Origin: Planctomicrobium sp.
Lineage (GTDB): Bacteria; Planctomycetota; Planctomycetia; Planctomycetales; Planctomycetaceae
Direction: 5' to 3'
NCBI GenBank assembly: GCA_029259835.1
Contig: JAJDEL010000949.1
Coordinates: 1-5,650, forward strand
DNA: 5,650 nucleotides
The translations under genes and the position numbers were made by a program. This document shows positions 1 to 4,360 of this stretch, one piece after another. Positions within the stretch are counted from its first letter, which is position 1, and each line of letters begins with the position of its first letter. A model generated the notes under the pieces. That model was not told the DNA's origin, made no database searches, and saw nothing but the letters and a program-made list of their open reading frames with translations.

Positions 1-1
1 C

Positions 2-67
2 ACCGTGATCGTGCTGATAGCAACGTTGGCAGTGAGTGATTTCGTCAAGGTGTTGTTAGATATTTGA
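2..67 (+). CDS. possible 3' end of an upstream hydrophobic protein (partial)
   Basis: An open frame enters from the window edge and ends at TGA 65-67, with a second in-frame TGA at 71-73. It encodes about 21 residues, beginning TVIVLIATLAVSDFV and ending in VLLDI. The first half is strongly hydrophobic, so this could be the last transmembrane segment and short tail of a membrane protein. The other two forward frames close earlier (stops at about 4-7 and 37-39), and no start codon with a ribosome site is visible on the reverse strand here. The family cannot be identified from so short a tail. The piece may also be open by chance, hence the low confidence. Confidence 0.35.
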   Translation, partial: TVIVLIATLAVSDFVKVLLDI

Positions 68-120
68 AATTGAATCACTTAGCAACTTCTTCCCGAAACT
101 CCCACAAAATATATCTAAGA

Positions 121-140
121 CTTCTGAATACCGCCAGAAG
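121..140. other. small stem-loop downstream of the first stop codon
   Basis: CTTCTG (121-126) and CAGAAG (135-140) are perfect 6-bp inverted arms around an 8-nt loop. The element lies about 55 nt after the tandem TGA codons at 65-73, so it could help end the upstream transcript. It lacks a following T-run, so a classic intrinsic terminator is not supported. Confidence 0.3.
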
Positions 141-185
141 AATCAGAGAAATACCGAATTCAGAGGGAACAAATTTTGATGGGCG

Positions 186-210
186 GACGTCAATCTCCAA
201 TTGGAACGTC
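186..210. other. bulged stem-loop / dyad
   Basis: GACGTCAAT (186-194) can pair with ATTG (200-203) and ACGTC (206-210), giving nine base pairs around a 5-nt loop with a two-base bulge (GA, 204-205). The centre also contains the 10-bp palindrome TCCAATTGGA (196-205), so the element could instead be a protein site in DNA. No T-run follows. Its function is unknown. Confidence 0.3.
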
Positions 211-218
211 ATAAAATT

Positions 219-266
219 CACTTCCTCTTAAAAAGTGCGATGTTGAGAGGAGTACGTGTGGAAGTG
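219..266. other. long nested inverted repeat in the intergenic region
   Basis: CACTTCC (219-225) is the exact reverse complement of GGAAGTG (260-266). Inside this lies a second pair, TCCTCT (223-228) and AGAGGA (246-251), which overlaps the outer left arm and so is an alternative rather than an addition. This could be RNA secondary structure in a leader or a small RNA, but the loop is long and chance is a reasonable explanation. Confidence 0.22.
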
Positions 267-480
267 CAAAAAATTGGATATTTTCTTCACACTTGCTGTC
301 ATTTTCTCGTAGGGTGACGAATCCCTGAACCCAGCAGTTCCATCAGTCTGTCGTTTTGAGCCATAAATTCACTCAAATAAATTACGATTGCTGTCGAATC
401 AAAATCCAGAATCAGGCAACTTTGCATGATTTTCTGTTGAACAACGACATTTATATGTGACCATACAGATAAAACGCACA

Positions 481-496
481 AATTTCGGTCGAAATT
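481..496. promoter_or_regulatory. 16-bp palindrome, candidate operator
   Basis: AATTTCG (481-487) and CGAAATT (490-496) are perfect 7-bp inverted arms separated by only GT. Such a short centre suits a dimeric DNA-binding protein better than an RNA hairpin. It sits 62 bp upstream of the first codon of the exported-protein gene, where an operator for the operon could lie, and its right edge overlaps a -35-like TTGAAC (495-500). I do not recognise the cognate regulator, and no second copy was found in the window. Confidence 0.35.
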
Positions 497-558
497 GAAC
501 TCACTGGAAAGAACTATTGTCAGCGAGTACCCTTGCTGAGCAGCGATTCCCTTAAGAT

Positions 559-2163
559 TTGAGAAGATATATCAATCACTTAAGCCATAAAGCTGACTCT
601 CAGAATGACCATCGGGCTGGAGTCCGCTGCTGCCGGAGGGAGACATTAAGTCTCGCTCGGCTCCTTTGCTTTGTCGTAGCAATCTCACTGATAGGCAGCG
701 CCTGTGCACAACCTGCTGTTGCGTTCGATGATTTCTCAGATTTTCTGGGAGACGTCTTTCGTGGGATAACAGGGCAAAAGAAGAAAGCGGCGGCGCCGGT
801 CATTCTTGATGCAGCCATGCAATTCCCCGCTCCTGCAGAAAAAGAAATGGAGAAGCGGAAGAAACGGCTTGAAGGTTTTGCTGCCGCTCAAAAGAATTGG
901 ATTCATTCTGCATGCGAACTGACTGATGAGCAGAATGCAAAGTTTGACAAACTCGTTGCCGAGCGTATTCAGGCATCCCAGGAACGTCGCAAAAAAGGGA
1001 ATGTTCAACAACGCGGCTTAGCTGATTACGCACCTGTCCAATTCACTTTCACTGGGGCTGTGAACTCGACTCTCGATGGAGCCGAATGGGACCGAAAGGT
1101 TGTTGAATTGTTGACGGACGACCAGTCCCAACGACTTTCCAAGGCCAATGATGAGCGTAGTCAGTCACTTCGATTAGCACAAAGAGATCGAATCCTCAAC
1201 ATTATCGATACAGAACTTTTCTTCACCTCTGAACAGCGCCCACTTGTGGCTCAACACATCGAAGAGAAACTCTCACTAAATGTGAACAAGCTCTACTCTC
1301 TGACGAACCAGACTTACTATCTGCGGTACGAATCTCCCCAAAGTCTACTGAATAGTCTCCCCCCTGAAGGGATCTTGAATCCTGCACAGAAGGATCGTTG
1401 GACTCGCGTCCTGAAGGGAAACAGTTCTGGAGCACAAAGTGAGCGATATATCACTTTCATGTCGAATGATGGTGTTGATGGTTGGTACAAAACTCTGGAT
1501 GAAGCCCTCAATCATCAAGCGATTCGTTTAACGCAAGCTGCGAACGTTCGAATCGAATACTTTACCGCGGAGTTCGAACTTGCGGAGAAAGATGTACAAC
1601 ATCTGAAACTCGCCGCAAAAGGGACCATTATCTACTGTATGCAAACCTGGAAGAAATCGGCGAAGCAAAACTTGCAGCAATGGGAAGAAAGGATGAACCA
1701 GCAGCAGTTCGGCAATGGCAACTTCGGATTTAGCGTTGCTGTCCCTTCCACAAAGGTAATTGAACAGCATGAACTCTGGACGAACACTCTCTCTGAAATA
1801 GGAGTTGATTCCACTGCTTCGTCAAAAGATCAGGTTAACCAACGGCAAGCTGCAAAAATGGGATACATCATCTCCCTGCTAGATCGGGAACTCTGGTTGA
1901 CGCCTAAGCAACGAGTTCAATTCCAAAAAGTACTCGCCAGCAAGCTTCCGAAAAATGACATTTCCGGTTATGAATACATGTACGAAGTCGTTCTTCTCGC
2001 GATTCCGTTGGTGCGATTGAGCGAAGCGGATGTAAAAAAAATCCTGACACCGGAACAAATCGTAGCGTGGAGCGCATTGAAAACTCAGTACGCCATCAAC
2101 GGGCAAGTCGTCACAATCAACATGCAGAACCAAGGACAGTTCAACATTCGCATTCCTAACTAA
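559..2163 (+). CDS. exported protein of unknown function with two LTxxQ-rich modules
   Basis: I do not recognise a named family for this 534-residue protein. A hydrophobic stretch at about residues 33-47, followed by A-C-A (48-50) and A-V-A (53-55), indicates a signal peptide for type I cleavage, so the mature protein should be periplasmic. The rest is mostly charged, helix-like sequence with no further membrane segment. LTxxQ-like motifs occur at residues 121 (LTDEQ), 185 (LTDDQ), 222 (FTSEQ), 273 (LNPAQ), 447 (LTPKQ) and 496 (LTPEQ); residue 341 (LAEKD) is a degenerate copy. This motif typifies Spy/CpxP periplasmic chaperone and stress proteins, so a related fold is possible but inferred. 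Residues about 103-287 and 323-507 look like a tandem duplication. The tail (511-534) is rich in N and Q. Codon 559 is TTG without a ribosome site, directly after an in-frame stop at 553-555, and no other ATG, GTG or TTG precedes the signal peptide. The gene lies on the same strand as the MoxR/VWA genes, 141 nt upstream. Confidence 0.85.
   Translation: MRRYINHLSHKADSQNDHRAGVRCCRRETLSLARLLCFVVAISLIGSACAQPAVAFDDFSDFLGDVFRGITGQKKKAAAPVILDAAMQFPAPAEKEMEKRKKRLEGFAAAQKNWIHSACELTDEQNAKFDKLVAERIQASQERRKKGNVQQRGLADYAPVQFTFTGAVNSTLDGAEWDRKVVELLTDDQSQRLSKANDERSQSLRLAQRDRILNIIDTELFFTSEQRPLVAQHIEEKLSLNVNKLYSLTNQTYYLRYESPQSLLNSLPPEGILNPAQKDRWTRVLKGNSSGAQSERYITFMSNDGVDGWYKTLDEALNHQAIRLTQAANVRIEYFTAEFELAEKDVQHLKLAAKGTIIYCMQTWKKSAKQNLQQWEERMNQQQFGNGNFGFSVAVPSTKVIEQHELWTNTLSEIGVDSTASSKDQVNQRQAAKMGYIISLLDRELWLTPKQRVQFQKVLASKLPKNDISGYEYMYEVVLLAIPLVRLSEADVKKILTPEQIVAWSALKTQYAINGQVVTINMQNQGQFNIRIPN
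635..642 (+). promoter_or_regulatory. strong Shine-Dalgarno-like sequence inside the 5' end of the exported-protein gene
   Basis: GGAGGGAG is the best ribosome-binding match near this gene, better than anything before TTG 559. The in-frame codon at ideal spacing is TTA (646-648, residue 30), which is not a normal start. A protein begun there would have a textbook short signal peptide (SLARLLCFVVAISLIG). The site may therefore be a chance match, a relic of the true start, or mark a sequence difference at position 648. Confidence 0.3.
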
Positions 2164-2184
2164 CTCCTCCCATTCCTGCCAGGT

Positions 2185-2198
2185 GAGTGTTACCACTC
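2185..2198 (+). other. short stem-loop after the exported-protein gene
   Basis: GAGTG (2185-2189) pairs with CACTC (2194-2198) around a TTAC loop, 21 nt after the stop codon. Its arms have the same sequence as the core of the next stem-loop (2224-2245), so the two structures could exchange partners. There is no T-run, so a simple intrinsic terminator is unlikely. Confidence 0.35.
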
Positions 2199-2223
2199 TC
2201 GCGGGCACTATCACAGATTTGAA

Positions 2224-2245
2224 TGAGTGCATTGCAACGCACTCA
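2224..2245 (+). other. 7-bp stem-loop between the exported-protein gene and moxR
   Basis: TGAGTGC (2224-2230) and GCACTCA (2239-2245) form a perfect 7-bp stem with an 8-nt loop. It lies about 60 nt before the moxR start. The nearest T-run (2265-2269) is 19 nt beyond the stem, too far for a standard terminator. It could reduce read-through, protect the upstream mRNA end, or act in the leader of moxR. Confidence 0.45.
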
Positions 2246-2295
2246 ACGGGATTTCCAGAGTCACTTTTTAGTAATAGACACCATTGAGTTCGGAC

Positions 2296-2299
2296 AGGA
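2296..2299 (+). promoter_or_regulatory. ribosome binding site that decides the moxR start
   Basis: AGGA lies 5 nt before ATG 2305. This favours that ATG over the in-frame TTG at 2284, which has no purine-rich sequence before it and would add only seven residues outside the conserved domain. Confidence 0.6.
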
Positions 2300-2304
2300 T
2301 AAAT

Positions 2305-3336
2305 ATGTCTTCGACTATAGATACGCATCAAGAACTTCATTCAGACGACGTCGCGGCAATCGATGAACTTCGTGGCATCTACGCAAAACTTAAGAGTGAA
2401 CTATCGAGAGTCATTGTCGGACAGGAAACGGTTATTGAACAATTGGCAATTTGCCTGTTTGCACGAGGACATTCACTCTTGATGGGTGTCCCAGGTCTGG
2501 CGAAAACTTTGTTAGTCAGCCGACTTGCCGAAACGATGTCACTCAGTTTCAGCCGCATTCAGTTCACCCCGGACCTGATGCCCATGGACATCACTGGTAC
2601 GGACATTTTGCAAGAAACTCCAGAAGGTCGGCGAGAATTCGAGTTCGTCAAAGGTCCCGTTTTTGCCAACATTGTTCTTGCGGATGAAATTAACCGAGCA
2701 CCATCTAAAACCCAAGCCGCGATGCTCGAAGCGATGCAGGAACATCAGGTGACAGTCGTCGGTCGTCACTATACTCTTTCTCCGCCATTCTTTGTCCTGG
2801 CGACGCAGAATCCGGTTGAACAGGAAGGAACTTATCCTCTCCCAGAAGCTCAGCTTGATCGATTTATGTTTCTGGTCCATGTCGATTACCCATCTCGCTC
2901 TGAGGAAATCGACATTGCCAGAACAACGACAGGCGGCGAACTTCCGCAGTTGCAATCGATTTTGACTGGGGAATCTGTTCAGAAGTATCAAGAACTTGTC
3001 CGGCGCGTCCCGGTTCCTCAGCATATCTACGAATTCGCAGTTGATCTTGTGCGGCGGACGCGTCCAAACCTTGAAGAATCTCCTGACTGGTTAAAACCAC
3101 TTGTTGCCTGGGGTGCTGGACCGCGTGCGGTGCAGTATTTGATCCTTGGAGCCAAATCACACGCGGCTCTGAACGGCAGTTACATGGCTCGTCTGGAAGA
3201 TGTCCTTGCTGTCGCGGAACCGGTGTTATCGCACCGGGTACTGACGAATTTCAACGCTGAATCCGAAGGGATTCGCAGCAACGACATCATCAAGAGACTC
3301 GTTGATGAACTCAACGCAGAAAGTGCCGGAGGATGA
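2305..3336 (+). CDS. MoxR-family AAA+ ATPase
   Basis: This 343-residue protein is a complete MoxR-type AAA+ ATPase, of typical length for the family. From ATG 2305, the Walker A motif GVPGLAKT is at residues 61-68, Walker B IVLADE at 123-128, sensor 1 ATQNP at 166-170 (Asn169), the arginine-finger region LDRFMF at 184-189 (Arg186) and sensor 2 GAGPRA at 270-275 (Arg274). There is no signal peptide or membrane segment, so it acts in the cytosol. Family members hydrolyse ATP as hexameric rings and are thought to mature or remodel partner proteins, often VWA proteins encoded beside them. Here the likely partners are the DUF58 protein, 83 nt downstream, and the BatA-like protein after it. The same order is common in Bacteroidetes, planctomycete and spirochaete aerotolerance (bat) loci. 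The specific substrate cannot be read from the sequence. All key ATPase residues are present. Confidence 0.95.
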   Translation: MSSTIDTHQELHSDDVAAIDELRGIYAKLKSELSRVIVGQETVIEQLAICLFARGHSLLMGVPGLAKTLLVSRLAETMSLSFSRIQFTPDLMPMDITGTDILQETPEGRREFEFVKGPVFANIVLADEINRAPSKTQAAMLEAMQEHQVTVVGRHYTLSPPFFVLATQNPVEQEGTYPLPEAQLDRFMFLVHVDYPSRSEEIDIARTTTGGELPQLQSILTGESVQKYQELVRRVPVPQHIYEFAVDLVRRTRPNLEESPDWLKPLVAWGAGPRAVQYLILGAKSHAALNGSYMARLEDVLAVAEPVLSHRVLTNFNAESEGIRSNDIIKRLVDELNAESAGG

Positions 3337-3344
3337 GCGGCTCG

Positions 3345-3369
3345 CACCGCACAAAAAAAGAGTGCGGTG
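3345..3369 (+). repeat. intercistronic stem-loop, copy 1 (moxR/DUF58 gap)
   Basis: CACCGCAC (3345-3352) and GTGCGGTG (3362-3369) form a perfect 8-bp GC-rich stem around a 9-nt A-rich loop. It begins 8 nt after the moxR stop. No T-run follows on the forward strand, so it is not a classic terminator for moxR. The sequence closely resembles the stem-loop at 4325-4346, so both may belong to one dispersed repeat family. Likely roles are mRNA 3'-end protection or tuning of downstream expression (inferred). Confidence 0.6.
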
Positions 3370-3419
3370 AAACGGCAGTTTGAGTTCTTTCTCTCAACTC
3401 TTACCCCTCGTCTGCATCT

Positions 3420-4313
3420 ATGCGTGACTTCATTGATCCTAAAGTTGTTTCCAAGCTCTCAGGGCTTCCCCTTGACGCTCGAATTCCGATGATCGGCAGC
3501 GTCTCCGGTCGCCATCGTAGTCCCACGCGCGGTTCGAGTCTCGAATTCTCGGAGTATCGCAAGTACGTCCCAGGTGACGACACGCGTCGTCTCGACTGGA
3601 GAGCCTGGGGTCGGAGTGATCGATTCTACATTAAGGAATACGAAGCTGATACAAATTTGCGATTGTGCCTAATCGTCGATGTCAGTGGATCGATGAATTA
3701 TGGAATCGACGGGACGCAAGAAGAGGGGAATCGAAAGATTGATTACGCACGAAAAATCGCTGGGACCCTCGCTTACCTCGCTGCGTTTCAAGGAGATGCA
3801 GTCGGACTCTACTGTGCTGGAACTGACTTCCGGCGAGAAATTCCTCCGAAGCGGAGTGGCGCGCATTTAAGATTTATTCTCGACGAGCTAGGCGATATGG
3901 AATGCGAAGGCGAAACCGGCCTCGCAGAGACCTTGCATCAAGCCGCTGAGAAAATTTCCCAGCGCGCTTTAGTTGTGATTGTTTCAGACTTGTTTCTCGA
4001 TCCTGAATCGCTCAGAAGTTGTTTTCAACACCTGCGCTACCGCAAACACGATATTGCCGTGTTCCATCTTTTGGAACAAAACGAGATCGATTTTCAATTT
4101 GACCGGCCTGTTCGTTTCGTCGATCTCGAAGGTGCCGCACCAATGCTCGTCGATCCGACAACCATCGCGAAACAGTACCGCAAAGCCGTTCAGGAATACC
4201 TTGAACAGATCAAACAAATCACGAAAGACTCCGTCGTTGATTACCGTCGTGTCGGCATCGAAGAAGATCACGGCGAAGTCCTCGCCCGGTTCTTGTTAGC
4301 TCGTAAGAAGTAG
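3420..4313 (+). CDS. DUF58 protein with VWA-like MIDAS domain
   Basis: This 297-residue protein matches the DUF58 family over its whole length. The hallmark block runs from YVPGDD (residues 49-54) through RRLDWRAWGRSD (56-67) to YIKEYEADTNL (70-80). A VWA-like fold follows, with the metal-site residues Asp87, Ser89 and Ser91 (DVSGS), probably Thr166 (ETGLAE), and Asp190 (VSDLF). No membrane segment is evident, so it is probably cytosolic or bound to membrane partners. DUF58 proteins are usually encoded with MoxR ATPases and are regarded as their partners or substrates; their biochemical activity is not established. The start ATG is the only candidate: the frame is closed upstream by TGA 3381-3383 with no other start between, although no Shine-Dalgarno sequence is visible. 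The gene ends in tandem in-frame stops, TAG 4311-4313 and TAA 4314-4316. It lies between moxR (83 nt away) and the BatA-like gene (47 nt away) and is presumably co-transcribed. Confidence 0.93.
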   Translation: MRDFIDPKVVSKLSGLPLDARIPMIGSVSGRHRSPTRGSSLEFSEYRKYVPGDDTRRLDWRAWGRSDRFYIKEYEADTNLRLCLIVDVSGSMNYGIDGTQEEGNRKIDYARKIAGTLAYLAAFQGDAVGLYCAGTDFRREIPPKRSGAHLRFILDELGDMECEGETGLAETLHQAAEKISQRALVVIVSDLFLDPESLRSCFQHLRYRKHDIAVFHLLEQNEIDFQFDRPVRFVDLEGAAPMLVDPTTIAKQYRKAVQEYLEQIKQITKDSVVDYRRVGIEEDHGEVLARFLLARKK

Positions 4314-4324
4314 TAAACCATCAA

Positions 4325-4346
4325 CCGCACACTTAAAAGTATGCGG
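4325..4346 (+). repeat. intercistronic stem-loop, copy 2 (DUF58/batA-like gap)
   Basis: CCGCA (4325-4329) pairs with TGCGG (4342-4346). After one C-A mismatch the stem continues through ACT/AGT to a TAAA loop. It starts 11 nt after the DUF58 stop codon. Like the copy at 3345-3369 it begins ACCGCACA, has an A-rich centre and ends in TGCGG. No T-run follows the stem directly. The element occupies much of the 47-nt gap and ends 14 nt before the next ATG, so it may influence translation of the BatA-like gene. Confidence 0.5.
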
Positions 4347-4360
4347 CTAAAATTCAATAT

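Larger units (their letters stand above)
68..558. other. AT-rich intergenic region without a convincing gene
   Basis: No reading frame on either strand looks like a real gene. The longest is a 60-codon reverse frame at 299-481 with a TTG start and no ribosome site. The stretch is visibly richer in A and T than the genes that follow. It contains several inverted repeats: 121-140, 186-210, 219-266 and 481-496. No clean sigma-70 promoter was found. TTGTCA at 517-522 resembles a -35 box but lacks a -10 box at the right distance, and TTGCTG 533-538 with TAAGAT 553-558 has only a 14-nt spacer. The region probably carries the terminator of the upstream gene and the promoter and leader of the operon. 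Confidence 0.6.

Noticed and set aside
299..481. 60-codon reverse-strand frame in the intergenic region
   Set aside because: The start is TTG with no ribosome site, and the product resembles no family I know. A stretch like LILDFDSTA is too short to assign. It is kept out as probable chance.
533..558. Sigma-70-like promoter TTGCTG ... TAAGAT
   Set aside because: The spacer is only 14 nt, and the -10-like box touches the first codon at 559, which would leave no room for normal initiation upstream of that start.
688..708. Lipoprotein signal at Cys49 of the exported protein
   Set aside because: The residues before Cys49 are G-S-A rather than an L/V/I at -3, so the lipobox is poor. Type I cleavage after A-C-A or A-V-A is more likely.
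2284..2304. TTG at 2284 as the moxR start
   Set aside because: It adds only seven non-conserved residues, and AGGA is placed 5 nt before ATG 2305, which is the better start.
1879..2340. 153-codon reverse-strand frame across the end of the exported-protein gene
   Set aside because: It overlaps well-supported forward coding sequence and the moxR start, and its translation is rich in R, F, C and H in the manner of an antisense shadow.
2539..3024. 161-codon reverse-strand frame inside moxR
   Set aside because: It is antisense to the conserved ATPase core, which fully explains the sequence.
3345..3369. Stem-loop after moxR as an intrinsic terminator
   Set aside because: There is no T-run after the stem on the forward strand, and DUF58 follows closely as an expected operon partner.
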